Shown here in pieces: positions 1 to 11,115 of a DNA stretch of 64,000 bases (the first letter of the stretch is position 1; each line of letters starts with the position of its first letter). The DNA lies in assembly GCA_946902875.1 (NCBI GenBank), contig OX336339.1:2846397-2910396 (forward strand), written 5' to 3'. The translations under genes and the position numbers were made by a program. The DNA comes from Nematopogon swammerdamellus (Eukaryota > Arthropoda > Insecta > Lepidoptera > Adelidae). A model generated the notes under the pieces. That model was not told where the DNA came from. It did no database searches and saw nothing but the letters and a program-made list of their open reading frames with translations.

Positions 1-140
1 CTTCATGAAAGAGCTCGGGTGGCTGGAGTAACACCACCCGAGCGCCAACGTACAACGGACCGTCATGAGGTCTCAGTGCGGAGAATGGCCCACCCGTCTT
101 CCCAAGAGGCTGGGCAGCAAACAACAACAACAACAACAAC
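1..140 (+). mobile_element. Possible non-LTR retrotransposon tail
   Basis: One frame reads SQCGEWPTRLPKRLGSK and then a glutamine run encoded by a (CAA)n tract. This looks like the extreme C-terminus and simple-repeat tail of a LINE. The call rests on general resemblance only. Confidence 0.25.
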
Positions 141-256
141 ACCGGGTGAACTAGGTGCCATGTCAGTGCTTCCCTTCGGTCGTGCCGGCTACACTGAACT
201 GGACGGAAAGCACAAACTATTTACATAGCCGTTTCGACCGACGCACAGTGCAGTGA
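141..256 (-). mobile_element. 5S-headed SINE, 3' fragment
   Basis: This is the reverse complement of the SINE tail that recurs through the window, reading from the body toward the ACCTAGTTCACCCGGTG segment. The head and the poly-A end are missing. It abuts the (CAA)n tract. Confidence 0.6.
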
Positions 257-1250
257 ATGTATGGAGGAATGGGACAAAAATCGAAACTCCGGCTGTATTT
301 AAATAAAAATTTTATTTTATTCATATTTCAATATATAACATTATTTTTTATATATAATAGCTATATATATAGAATATAGATCATATATATATATAATTAA
401 ACTTATAATTAATATTAAATTACAACTTTAAAACTAATTAGAATCTGAATAATCGTCTTAAATCTAAGTTCTGTAGGTATATATAGATCTACATTGCGAG
501 ACTGGAGCCATTTTTTTCAAATAATCATTAACATCGTCGTCTATTCTCACATATTTGTGTGTAGACACCTTCCTCTGCGAGGATATAACCTACTTACATT
601 TTTTATAATTTTTCATCGTTCAAATATACTCAAACGAGAACATATTTCGTTGAATACAACTTGTTTGCGGTCATTTTTGCTGCTGTTTATGCCGCAAGCT
701 CCAATTGTTGTATGACGATCCCCTCTCTGAAAAAAAAATCATAATATTACCTATTGGCAGATATTGGCAGACAAACTTTACTAAATCTGAAAGTACATTA
801 ATATAGCTACAAGAAAAAGTAAAAACCTCAAGACACTTTGCGCACTTTTTTTTAAAGCTTCGTCAAAGTTTGGAATTGCATTAATTATAGATAATTTTCA
901 AGGGTATGTTTGAGACCTAATAGAAAAATAAATCTTAAACAAAAAGACAACATTTATATAACGTATTAAACTACGTACCTTGGGCTACAGAATCCATTTT
1001 CAATCACTTCAAAATACTTGCTAATACTTTTGTTAGGACACTCGATGCAACGGACAACATATAACTGAGATGAGGAATTAACTACTCGCCGCGACATTGT
1101 TCCTGTTGGAAGGGAGATCATTAGCCAATGAGCGCAGTTCACGTTTGATTAATTTTAATCTTAGAAGTAATGTCTTATCTACTTTACATCGGCAGGATAA
1201 AAGTCGACTGAATTAATACTTCATTTTTTTATTTTTGGTAAAGGCTCACT
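257..1250. other. AT-rich stretch, no gene seen
   Basis: The sequence is very AT-rich with short ORFs that lack coding signature. I see no repeat family member, RNA gene or exon that I can support. Confidence 0.5.
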
Positions 1251-1254
1251 GCAT

Positions 1255-1481
1255 TGTGCGACGTTTCATACAGTGCGGTGGTACCAACCCGGGCGGGTTG
1301 AACCCAACACCTAGTAAGGTAAGAAGGGAAGGGACCTACGGTTTTACCTGGAATCCATACCACGGTCAGCCTCCAACGGTCGAGCGGTCACCCATCCAAA
1401 TACTGACCGGCCCAGCGTTGCTTAACAATCAATAGTGACAGTCGACTGTCTGCAGCACTGAGCTATCGAGGCTGACAAAAT
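1255..1481 (-). mobile_element. 5S-headed SINE, head and body
   Basis: On the minus strand this runs from a tRNA-like A box (TAGCTCAGTG) through the 5S-like segment (TTGGATGGGTGACCGC) to the shared body (GGTTGGTACCACCGCACTG). It lacks the tail and the poly-A end. Confidence 0.75.
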
Positions 1482-1670
1482 CTTAGGCCCACTTGCACGA
1501 ACACGAATTTAACGATATAAACCAGTTTAACTCGTTAAGCTAGTACCCGTTGACTGTGGGAACCGCGTTTAAATCCATAACTCGCTACTTAACTCTAAAT
1601 TCGTGTTGGCGCAATTGGGCCTTAGACTTAAATCTTAGCAATAAATGTTGGTTTTATATGTGCTGCAGGG

Positions 1671-1762
1671 AGCAAGAGCAGGTGAAGAAGAAGCTCATCA
1701 AAATGGTTGAAGAGCTGATGGAGGATCTGATCCAACCGCAGAAGAACGGCCTCGTGGGCTAA
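1671..1762 (+). CDS. 3'-terminal exon of an unrecognised gene
   Basis: An acceptor (CTGCAG) is followed by about 30 codons, charged and helical: EQEQVKKKLIKMVEELMEDL and then IQPQKNGLVG, ending in TAA at 1760-1762. GC content is well above the flanks, and about 170 bp of plausible 3' UTR with ATTAAA hexamers follows. The peptide is predicted to form an amphipathic or coiled-coil helix. I do not recognise the family. Upstream exons are not evident between 1 and 1670 and may lie outside the window. It could instead be a chance ORF, but the acceptor, base composition and UTR together favour a real exon. Confidence 0.5.
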
Positions 1763-1940
1763 CCCCACCGCCGCCACCGCAGCACCGCATCTAGGCAATA
1801 CCACCCACTGAACATCCAAAGATCTGAGCCGTCTGACTAGTTATAATGTAAATTGAGTACAAAGTGTGCTTGCTTTAATTATTTATCTGCATTAAATGTA
1901 GCTTGAAATTAAAGAACTTTTCATTTGTGCCACAATATTA
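1763..1940 (+). other. Probable 3' UTR of the exon above
   Basis: AT-rich sequence after the stop contains TGCATTAAATG near 1890 and GAAATTAAAG near 1907, candidate variant polyadenylation signals (ATTAAA). Confidence 0.35.
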
Positions 1941-1987
1941 AAAATCTAGTAAACGGGAGCTACGACATCTTAGTTAAGAAGAAGTTG

Positions 1988-2072
1988 TACCGTGTGGGGT
2001 CGGTACTTAGAAATAATAGCCCCACTGCATCTCTCCCCGTCGCATGTCGTAAAAGTCGACTAAGGGATAAGA
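1988..2072 (+). repeat. Repeat GTGTGGGG..CTAAGGGAT, 5' end
   Basis: This starts ACCGTGTGGGGTCGGTACTT and runs through CACTGCATCTCTCCCCGT to GACTAAGGGATAAG. The same segment recurs at 11029, 24973 and 57451 (plus) and at 3590, 4268, 43500 and 49080 (minus). It is one end of an interspersed family of about 290 bp. Confidence 0.6.
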
Positions 2073-2078
2073 AAATTC

Positions 2079-2466
2079 GTCAGCCTCGGTAGCTCAGTGG
2101 CGCGGTTGGTTAGTGAACTGTTATTAAGCAACGCTGAGCGCGGTCAGTGTTTGGATGGGTGACCGCTCGACCGTTGGAGGCTGACCGTTGTTCGGATTCC
2201 ACGTTAAACTGTAGGACCCTTCCCTTCTTACCTTACTAGGTGGTAGGGTTTATCCCGGCCGGGTTGGTACCACCGCACTGAACGAAACGTCGGGCGAAAC
2301 GGCTATGTAAATAGTTCGTGTTTTCCGTCCAGTTTAGTGTAGCCGACATGAAATGAAGGGAAGCACTGACATGGCACCTAGTTCACCCTGTGTTATGGGC
2401 TGACATCACGGATGTTGTAGGTGATGTAGCCAACCGTGTCAGGTTCCATAAAAAAAAAAAAAAAAG
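2079..2466 (+). mobile_element. Full-length 5S-headed SINE
   Basis: The order of parts is: tRNA-like start with A box (GGTAGCTCAGTGG); a 5S-rRNA-like segment (AAGCAACGCTGAGCGCGGTC and then TTTGGATGGGTGACCGC); a B-box-like GTTCGGATTCC; a body with GGTTGGTACCACCGCACTGA; a tail; and poly-A. The 5S-like part aligns with the internal promoter (box A to box C) of animal 5S rRNA. Other near-complete copies are at 37785 and 46028 (plus) and 35690-36064 (minus). I infer that it is non-autonomous and moved by a LINE. Confidence 0.75.
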
Positions 2467-2935
2467 AGAGACTCAAAGCGCTAAAGCTGCCCTCCCTGGA
2501 AGCTCGACGCCAGAGAGGGGATCTAATAGAGGTGTACAAAATTCTGACGTAAATACGATTGCCCTGAGCTGATCCAAATGTTCACATTGAACCAAAACGT
2601 TCATCTTCGAGGCCACAGCATGAAACTAAGTCGGACAATCTTTAACAGCAATACTCGCAAACATTTTATAACAAACAGAGTGGTGGACGACTGGAACCAA
2701 CTTCCAGAGGAAGTAATAAGCGCACTTACTACCAACCAATTCAAAAAATAGACTAGATAAATATCTAACAAATAAAATATAATCTCAAAAAGAGAGCTCA
2801 AGAAAGAAAAAAAAAAAATTTTACAAAAAAAATCTAAGATAATGACGAAAAACAACAAATTTTAACTGGATTTAGACGTATCAGCCTAGGCTGCCTGTCT
2901 AAAATAAATAAATAAATAAAATAAATCTTTTTATT
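2467..2935 (+). mobile_element. CR1-like LINE 3' end, decayed
   Basis: Broken frames give LEARRQRGDLIEVYKILT, then a segment with HLRGHSMKLSRTI and HFITNRVVDDWNQLPEEV. These match the C-terminus seen intact at 19794-20237. It ends in an ATAA-repeat tail after CTGCCTGTCTAAAATAAAT. Stops and frameshifts show it is dead. Confidence 0.65.
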
Positions 2936-2994
2936 TATTTGTACATTATATTCTATATTATTTAGTAATTTATATGTATTGACACATGTTTTTC

Positions 2995-3200
2995 TTTTTT
3001 TTTTTTTAATGACACGTTTGGCTACATCATCTACAACATGGTGGTGAACTTGGTGCCACGTCAGTGCTTCCCTTCGGTCGTGCCGACTACACTGAACTGG
3101 ACGGAAACTGGACCGACCTTTCATTCAGTGCGGTGGTACCAACCCGGACGGGTTAAACCTTACCACCTAGTAATATAAGAAGGGAGTCATATCCCTTAGT
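2995..3200 (-). mobile_element. 5S-headed SINE, 3' part
   Basis: A poly-T run (the reversed poly-A) is followed by the SINE tail and body in reverse, ending near the CTAGTAATATAAGAAGGGAG junction. The head is missing. Confidence 0.65.
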
Positions 3201-3204
3201 CGCC

Positions 3205-3310
3205 TTTTACGACATACACGTTTGTTGTCCGTGGTCCTACCGCGCAGTCCTACTGATGGGCAATATTTTTTGCCTGTGGTACTACCAGTAGGACTGTAGG
3301 AAGAAAATAA
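3205..3310. repeat. Short imperfect inverted repeat
   Basis: GTCCTACTGATGGGC pairs imperfectly with a later GTACTACCAGTAGGAC. A related arrangement is at 4150-4265, so this is probably a small foldback repeat. Confidence 0.4.
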
Positions 3311-3324
3311 TAATAATTATTATT

Positions 3325-3640
3325 ATTTTTTTTTTTATGGAAACTGACACGGTTGGCTACATCACCTACAACATCCGCGATGTGAACCCATAACACCGGA
3401 TGAACTTGGTGCCACGTCAGTGCTTCCCTTCGGTCGTGCCGGCTACACTGAACTGGACGGAAAACACAAACTATTTACATAGCCGTTTCGACCGACCTTT
3501 CATTCAGTGCGGTGGTACCAATCCGGGCGGGTTAAACCCTACCGCCTAGTAATATAAGAAGGGAGTCATATCCCTTAGTCGCCTTTTACGACATACACGG
3601 GGAGCGATGCAGTGGGGCTATTCTGTATAAATAATTCAGT
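3325..3640 (-). mobile_element. 5S-headed SINE 3' part plus second repeat end
   Basis: This is a reversed SINE tail and body with poly-T at 3328-3337. It is followed by CCCTTAGTCGCCTTTTACGA and the CACTGCATC-type end of the GTGTGGGG repeat in reverse. Confidence 0.6.
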
Positions 3641-3794
3641 GTGGTGGCAATTCACCGCACTGAATAATTATATTGTATGGGCATTGTACCTACTGATCGG
3701 GTAGTACAGTCACCGTCAATGAACAGTTCAGGAACGGTATTCGACTAGTAATATTAGTATTTTTTGTTTGTTTTGTTTTGTTTGTTTGTTTTCT

Positions 3795-3945
3795 TTTTGG
3801 AAACTGACACGGTTGACTACATCACCTACAACATCCGTGATGTCAGCCCATAACACCGGGTGAACTAGGTGCCATGTCAGTGCTTCCCTTCATTTCATGT
3901 AGGCTACACTGAACTGGATGGAAAACACGAACTATTTACATTATC
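3795..3945 (-). mobile_element. 5S-headed SINE, tail only
   Basis: A reversed SINE tail lies after a TTTG-rich stretch. The body and head are absent. Confidence 0.6.
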
Positions 3946-4136
3946 AATATTTTCTTCAATTCAATTCCTAGTCCAAGAGCTACACTTAAATAAGCTAATG
4001 TTAACATGACATGACAATTTATTCATCATGAAATACGGGTAATAGACCTCTTTTATTTAAAATCATTATCTTACATGACGGAAGTTTACACATATAAATT
4101 CTTTAATTAGGTATAGTAGAACCAGGTTAAAAATAA

Positions 4137-4330
4137 ATCTTATTACTCCTAGTCGAACTACTGGCGATGCTACTTGTCCGTAGTCCTACTGGTAGAACCA
4201 AGGGTAATGTTTTTTGTTCGTGGTACTACATTGCCCTTGGTACTACCAGTAGGACCACGGGCAACAAACGGACACACACGGGGAGAGATGCAGTGGGGCT
4301 ATTACCGTACTGGCCCCACACGGTTAAAAT
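4137..4330. repeat. Foldback repeat plus GTGTGGGG repeat end
   Basis: Two arms carrying CCAAGGGTAATG and CATTGCCCTTGG form an inverted repeat at about 4195-4250. The reversed end of the GTGTGGGG family follows (CACGGGGAGAGATGCAGTGG). Confidence 0.5.
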
Positions 4331-4738
4331 GGCTTGTATTTAACTAGCTTGTACTTATATGTATTGTTAATAAGTATTCTTATTATTATTTTATCTTCAA
4401 TTCTCACGCTCAACTCTTTTGCTACTACCTACTACATACTTACATTCCACTATATAATATTATTACCGAATCTCAAACATCCAAAGGTTGACTGTAAGAA
4501 ATTTCTGTAAGGGATAAGTCCGACTTTGCACCTTATGTAAATTTTCTAATGTACTTGTTACTGTTTAATGTTTACTGGAGCAATAAATCATTTTCTATAT
4601 CTATCTAAATCTATTAACACACAGGGTCGTTTATGAATAAAATCACAAATTGTACGCAGAATACGTCGAACTCTTCGAGAGCTTCCAAAACGTCACTGGA
4701 GGCATCCTACAGAATATGGATAGGTAGAGAGAGGGAGG
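4331..4738. other. AT-rich stretch, no gene seen
   Basis: No ORF, repeat family or RNA gene is supported. The last five bases (GGAGG, 4734-4738) are the left target duplication of the next element. Confidence 0.5.
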
Positions 4739-6081
4739 CACAGTGTCAAATATGACCATAAAATCGGACACGTCCTTTTTATTCCAGAAATTTATAGATT
4801 TAGTTATTTAAAATGCTAGAGTAAAACTCCCCCGCCTCTGCGACTTTTAGTTTAGGAGAAATACATTTTTGAAAATTACACTATTTTAGTTTCGAAAAAA
4901 CGAAAAAAAAATCTACAATTAAAACTAAGCTACTTATTTAAATTTCACTCAGCCTTATCAAAGACCCTTTCGAATATCCACATTTTAAAAGTTATTCGAG
5001 GCTGTGAAAGTTTACATTAATCGAATTATATATTTTTTTAATTTTTTTAATTTTATTTTTTTTCTCCTAGATCCCGTAGTAGTAGGCGGAGATATTTATA
5101 CCGAAAATAGTTCACTATTTCCTCTGTCCGTTAAAAAAAAACCGACGCCTAATTCCATGGGTTTAAGAAGTTATGCTCATTTTAGTGCAATTATCAAGTT
5201 TCGGGCAATAGGGTTGGCACTTTACAAAATTTTTTATTTTTCCGCAAAATGATGATATGGTCCCAGCAGTGGATGTATATGGACTGGTCAGTTAGTCAGT
5301 CAGTGTGTATGTGTTCACTGCTGGACATACGCCTCCCCAATTTTAAACATAGTAGCCGACATGAAATGAAGGGAAACACTGACATGGCATGCATACCTAG
5401 TTCTCCCGGTGTTATGGGCTGACATCACGGATGCTGTAGTGTAGGTGATTTAGCGAGCCGTGTCAGTTTCCATAAAAAAAAAACAAAAAAAAAAAAACAA
5501 AAACAAAAACCAAAACAAGCTAATTATTATTAAAAGAAATCACGAAACAATACAATAAAATTAATCAAATGTCAAAAATAAATAAATAAAAAATGGGAAA
5601 ATTTTTATTCATTCTAGTAACAACCCTAGCCAATAGCGAATAACTCCTGTAACTTCTTAATCCCATGGAATTAGGCGTCAATTTTTTTTTAACGGACAGA
5701 CGAAACAGTGAACTATTTTCGGTATAAATATCTCCGCCTACTACTATGGGATCTAGGAGAAAAAAAATAAAATAAAAAAAATAAAAAATAAATATAATTC
5801 GATTTCTGTAAACTTTCACAGCCTCGAATAACTTTTGAAATGTGGATATTCGAAAGGGTCTTTGATAAGGCTGAGTGAAATTTAAATAAGTAGCTTAGTT
5901 TTAATAGAATTATTTTTCGTTTTTCCGAAACTAAAAAAGTGTAATTTTCAAAAAATTCTTTCTCCTAAACTAAAAGTCGCAGAGGCGGGGGAGTTTTACT
6001 CTAGCATTTTAAATAACTAAATCTATTAATTTCTGGAATAAAAAGAACGTGTCCGATTTTAGGGTCATATTTGACACTGTG
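4739..6081. mobile_element. Transib-like non-autonomous element, long TIRs
   Basis: This 1,343-bp element has terminal inverted repeats of about 435 bp (4739-5175 and 5645-6081). Both ends begin CACAGTGTCAAATATGACC, and 5-bp GGAGG copies flank it at 4734-4738 and 6082-6086. Transib elements are known for CACWRTG termini and 5-bp, often GC-rich, target duplications; the first seven bases equal the canonical RAG recombination heptamer. The middle holds a SINE tail (5345-5475) and no transposase. ORFs in the arms are mirror images and not coding. Superfamily assignment is inferred from ends and TSD only. Confidence 0.6.
5345..5475 (+). mobile_element. 5S-headed SINE tail nested in the foldback
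   Basis: A SINE tail ending in an A-rich run sits in the spacer between the two long TIRs of the Transib-like element. Confidence 0.6.
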
Positions 6082-6321
6082 GGAGGTCGAGAGCGGGACT
6101 GGTGGTTCTCCGCGTCCTAGTCATCGCAGACTAGCCTAAGAGGGCTTGATGCGAGCCGAAAAGTAACGCATGCTGGAGAACTACACAGAGCGGCCGCTCG
6201 CTAGTCCCGTCCGCGATTGACACCCTCCTCTACTGCCATGTACCTCAGTTCGCCGCGTAGGCCACGCGGCCTACGCAGCGTGGCCGGTGCCGGATATAAT
6301 GTATTTTAACTCACTCGCTAA
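6082..6321. other. GC-richer spacer, no gene seen
   Basis: This contains NotI-like GCGGCCGC and a GCGTAGGCCACGCGGCCTAC palindrome. No exon can be supported. Confidence 0.4.
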
Positions 6322-6962
6322 AGCCGGCCACACACGCTAGGTTATAAGTTATATATAACCGATGGTTATGCTTGCACGGTTCAACCGTGCAAGCATAACC
6401 GAACGTGTGTGGGACAAAATTTCTTGCCTGTGCAAGCAAAGTTGGAAATATAGAAATTGATATTTTTGCCGCTCGGTTATGCTTGCGTGGTTCGCTTACG
6501 CAAGCATAACCGAACGTGTGTGGCAGGCGTCAGTCTTCAGGCTTCAGTCATCCTTTACAAAATTATTAAAACTTTATAAATTGCAGCGCAAGTTGCAGGT
6601 ATAATTTTGTTCAGAGTTTGAGGCGATATAAGAGCCGAATATTTTAAGCATTCATAGGGCCGTCGTGTGGCAAGGAATCTCAATGTCAAAGTTAAATGGC
6701 TGTATTTTCTCCTCTTCTGTAACCATTTTTTACACCACTCTGTACGGCTTTGTCGCATATCTTTCTTTTTAAAAATCACAAGTAATAGACCTATTAGCGC
6801 TATTGCGTCGTCGTCCACTGCCGCCGGCGCCATGATGGTTTGGACTGAGTGTTTGTGCAGGTTTGTTGTTACGTGTGTGTGCCCTATGGAACTCGGTCGT
6901 GCCTGTAGGTTTTGCTTGCACATGCATAACCGACAGGCATGACCTAGTGTGTGTGGCCGGCT
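6322..6962 (-). mobile_element. PIF/Harbinger relic with transposase fragment
   Basis: This 641-bp element has TIRs starting AGCCGGCCACACAC and a TAA duplication at 6319-6321 and 6963-6965. PIF/Harbinger elements are known for 3-bp TWA duplications. On the minus strand, about 6840 down to 6555, a reading frame starts MAPAAVDDDAIALIGLLLV and continues through WCKKWLQKRRKYSHL to SPQTLNKIIPATCAAIYKVL. This resembles the N-terminal region of Harbinger transposases (the KWL.KR..YSH and IIPETC.AI patterns). The catalytic DDE part is missing. Subterminal copies of GGTTATGC form two perfect hairpins (6363-6400, 6475-6513). Confidence 0.7.
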
Positions 6963-7142
6963 TAACTCCCACAAATACTCGCATATTTCAACCAAAATAA
7001 GGTAAAAGTAAATTACGGTTCACTATTATGTAGGTATATTTTACGGCCACTTGGTATTGGTCAGGCAAGGCAGCAGGCAGGGCAGGCAGGAGCAGGACTA
7101 GTCGACCTGATCCTCCCTTGACTGGCTCGTATGACTCGGACG

Positions 7143-8077
7143 CAGTGTTGCCATCTTAGGAGATTTTCTCCTAGATTCAGGAGAATTTCAGTGGTGTTAG
7201 AAGAAGTTTTTGCCTGTCAGGAGAGTAGGAGAAAGAAAATCGCTACAGGAGGAGATTTAGGAGTGAGAAACTTGGGATTGTAATAAAATCATATATTTAC
7301 TTGTAACAAACAAATATGTCAACCAACCAACTTCTCAGTCACACAATATACGATAGGATTTGTGTTTGCGTGAATCGATCGACCAACCAGCGGACTACCG
7401 GGCGGCCCAAACCGATCGAACACTTTTATACCAATCAATGTTTGGTGTGGTTAAAAATTAAAAAGATCAAACAGGCGAATTAGGTACGTGGTAATCGTAC
7501 CTAATTCGGGATTAAAGACGGGATTCCAAATCGTTATTGGCGGAGAAGTGATCGAACAGGTTGAAGGAAGAGTATGTACCTAAGTATATCTCGGTCAAAT
7601 TCTGATTGGTAGACAAAGTCTCGTTATGGAGGTTGAGGGACGAATTCAACTGGGTTGGGCTGCCTCAGAAATTTAAAATTCGCCCTGAGGTCTGACCCGT
7701 GTATATTATAAACAGTGCGTCCATACCGCTGAATGCGGAGAGACCGTAGGAAAATTTAGGGCGTATGTTCAGCAGTAGACACTTACACGCTAACTGACTG
7801 ACAGAGAATCCTCGGTGCGCGAGTTCGACTCGGACTTAGCCGGTTTTCAGGGTGCAAAAGATACAGCCCTTTAAAGGTAAGACAGGCCGGACGGACAGAC
7901 GGCCTAGGCTTAGTAATATGGTCCCGTACATATAAAACACGTACACTAAAAATGTGGTGATTTTTTTATAATTTGAATAACAGGAGGATTTTTTAGGAGG
8001 ATGAAAATTTTCTAGGAGATTTAAGAGATTTTGGAAGTCAATCTAGGAGAATTTCAAAATTTGAGTTGGCAACACTG
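7143..8077. mobile_element. hAT element 1 of 3, TSD CTCGGACG
   Basis: This 935-bp element has ends CAGTGTTGCCA and TGGCAACACTG and exact 8-bp copies of CTCGGACG at 7135-7142 and 8078-8085. An 8-bp TSD with CAG-type TIRs is diagnostic of the hAT superfamily. The interior carries the end of an RTE-type LINE and a CTCGGTGCGCGAGTTCGACT motif shared with copies 2 and 3. There is no transposase ORF, so it is non-autonomous. Confidence 0.85.
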
Positions 8078-8094
8078 CTCGGACGGGACATGAG

Positions 8095-9767
8095 CAGTGT
8101 TGCCATGTTAGAAGATTTTCTCCTAGATTCAGGAGAATTTCAGTGGTGCTAGGAGAACTTTTTGCCTGTCAGGAGAGTAGGAGAAAATTTAGGAGAAAGA
8201 AAATCACTACAGGAGAAGATTTAGGAGTGAGAAACTCGGGATTAAAATTAAAACATATAGGTATTTACTAGTAACAAACAAATATTTCGGAATGTACGGT
8301 GACAACACAATGAATGAACTGCCTGTGAAACAACCAACCAACTTCTCAAGTCACACATTAATAAACGATAGGATTTGTCTTTTGATAGGAGCAAGGTTCA
8401 CCTTATTGCTCTTTGGATAGGATAACGTGACACTCTGTGAGTGTGTGCGTGCATCGATCGACCAATCAGCCGACTACCGGGCGGGCCAAACCGAACGAAC
8501 ATTTTGTTATCAATCAATGTTATTTACTTCTTTGTAATAATAAGTAGTATGCCTACGTCGAGAGTCTGTCCGTCAGTCTGTGGTCAGTCCGCACTACTTT
8601 AAGGGCTGTATCTTTTGTACCGTAATAGGTAGCTGGTTGTGATTTTCACAGATTATGTGTTATTTATTATTGGCGGACATCCTATCAAATAATAAGAAAA
8701 AAAATTAAGGGCTTTCCCATACAAGAAAGGTGTTTAAAAAAAAAATTTATTTGATTGTTTTTGCTCTAACGTAAAAACGGTAATACGTACAAGTATCTAA
8801 CTTGGTGTGGTTAAAAATAAAAAATAAAAATTACAACAGACGAATTACGTGGTGGTGAGAATGGCAATCATGGCTATAACGGGAGGACAAATCGTTATTG
8901 GCGGAGAAGTAATCGAACAGGTTGAAGGAAGAGTAGGTACGTATATCTCGGTCAAATACTGCTTGGTAGACAAGGTCTCCTTATGGAGGTCGAGGGACGA
9001 ATTCAATTGAGTTGGGCTGCCTCGAAAATTTAAAATTCGCCCCGAGGTCTGATCCGTATATATTATGACCAGTGCGTCCTCCTAGTACGGGTGTGAAACG
9101 TGAGCTCTGACTATAGTTGTTTTTAAAGTTGCCCAGCGAGCGATGGAACTAGCCATGCCGGGCTGGGAGTATAGCTACGCGAAATGGTGCGAAATAAATG
9201 AGGCAATCCGCCGACGCACCAAAGTAATCGATATTGGAAACCAGGTGGATAAGCTAAAATGGCAGTGGGCTGGGCACGTTAGCCGAAGGGACGACGACCG
9301 TTGGAGTAACCATGAACTACATTGGCGGTCGTGGACAGGAAAACGCATTGTGGCAAGACCACCCGCCAGGTGGGACGCCGACATGAAGTATGTTGGCGGA
9401 AAACAGTGGTCCGTACCGCTGAATACCGAGAGACTGGAGGAAAATTGAAGGTGAATGTCCAGCAGTAGACGCTTACACGCTGACTGACTGACAGAGAACT
9501 CTCGGTGCGCGAGTTCGACTCGCACTTGACCGGTTTTTAGGCTGAAAAAGATACAGCTCTTTACATGTAAGACAGACAGACGGACTGACAGATGGCCCAG
9601 GCTTAATAATATGGTCCCGTACGGATAAGAAACACTAAAAATGTGGTGAAATTTCTATAATTTGAATAACAGGAGAATTTTTAGGAGGATGAAAATTTTC
9701 TAGGAGATTTTTAGGAGATTTTCGAAGTCAATCTAGGAGAATTTCAAAATTTGAGTTGGCAACACTG
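8095..9767. mobile_element. hAT element 2 of 3, TSD GACATGAG
   Basis: This 1,673-bp element has the same termini as element 1 and perfect 8-bp GACATGAG copies at 8087-8094 and 9768-9775. It is closely related inside to element 3 and contains the longest RTE LINE remnant of the set (9115-9460). Only 9 bp of target lie between the last base of element 1's TSD and this element. Confidence 0.85.
9115..9460 (+). pseudogene. RTE-type LINE reverse transcriptase C-terminus
   Basis: The frame at 9143-9445 contains IRRRTKVIDIGNQVDKLKWQ, WAGHVSRRDDDRW and a PPARWDADMKYVGGKQW block, the C-terminal signature common in RTE-clade retrotransposon proteins. It is cut off from any catalytic domain and carried inside hAT element 2. 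Confidence 0.65.
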
Positions 9768-11028
9768 GACATGAGACATGACATTTCCAGTGTTGCCATG
9801 TTAGGAGATTTTCTCCTAGATTCAGGAGAATTTGAGCGGTGCTAGGAGAAGTTTTTGCCTGTCAGGAGAGTAGGAGCAAATTTAGGAGAAAGAAAATCAC
9901 TACAGGAGAAGATTTAGGAGTGAGAAACTTGGGATTAAAATAAAAACATATATTTACTAGTAACAAACAAATATATCGGTATGTACGGTGACAACGCAAT
10001 GAATGAACTGTCTGTCAATCAACCAACCAACTTCTCAAGTCACACAATATACGATAGGATTTGTCTTTTGATAAGAGCAAGGTTCACCTTCTTGCTGTTT
10101 GGATAGGATAATGTGACACTCTGTGAGTGTGTGCGTGCATCGATCGACCAATCAAGTAATCAATGTTATTTACATGTATTCTTTGTAATAATCAGTAGTA
10201 TTACTAAGCCTACATCGACAATCTGTCCGTCAGTCCGCATTAATAATAGTGCAATTATTGTACTATGTGTTATTTATTCTTGGCGGACATCCTATCAAAT
10301 ATGTAATAAGAAAAAAAATTAAGGGTTTCCCCATACAAGAAATGTGTTTTTTTTAAATTGTTTGTTTGTTTTTGACCTAACGTAAAAACAAGTAAAATTT
10401 GGTGTGGTTAAAAACTTTAAAGAAATAAAATAATTAAAACACACGAATTACGTGGTGGTTAGAATGGCGATCGTGGTATAACGCTAGGACAAATCGTTAT
10501 TGGTGGAGATTAAGTGATCGATCGAACAGGTTGAAGGAAGAGGAGGTGTACGTATATCTCGGTCAAATACTGCTTGGTAGACAAGGTCTCCTTAAGGAGG
10601 TCGAGGGACGAATTCAATTGAGTTGGGCTGCCTCGGAAATTTAAAATTCACGCCGAGGTCTGACCCGTATATATTATTGTGACCAGTGGGTCCTCCTGGT
10701 TATGACGTACGGGTGTGAAACGTGATCTCTGTCTGAATAGAGTTGTTTTCCAAAGTAGCCCAGCGAGCGATGGAACTAGCCATGCTGGGCTGGGAGCAGA
10801 CCTGTCGTATCGTGTCGAGTTGGACACGAACGCAGCCCGGTGCACAGGAATCAAGCGAGCGTGCGCGCCCCGTGTACGACGCCGCGCGTGCTCGGTTAAA
10901 CTCGGCTCAGCCTAGCTGGCCCGTTTCGTGTTCGTGTCACGCACGACACGAGCCAGCCCGCTGTACACGAGACGGAAGTTATTATGCCACAAGTGGGCCT
11001 GGGCCATGATTTAGCAATGATATTGTAT

Positions 11029-11115
11029 TACCGTGTGGGGCCGGTACTTAAAAAGAATAACCCCACTGCATCTCTACCCGTGCATGTCGTAAAAGGCGAC
11101 TAAGGGATAAGGAAA
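11029..11115 (+). repeat. Repeat GTGTGGGG, 5' end
   Basis: This is the same terminal segment as at 1988-2072, lying within the nested hAT-like element. Confidence 0.6.

Noticed and set aside
5004..5819. Two similar ORFs of 82-84 codons on opposite strands
   Set aside because: They are mirror images within the long TIRs of the Transib-like element.
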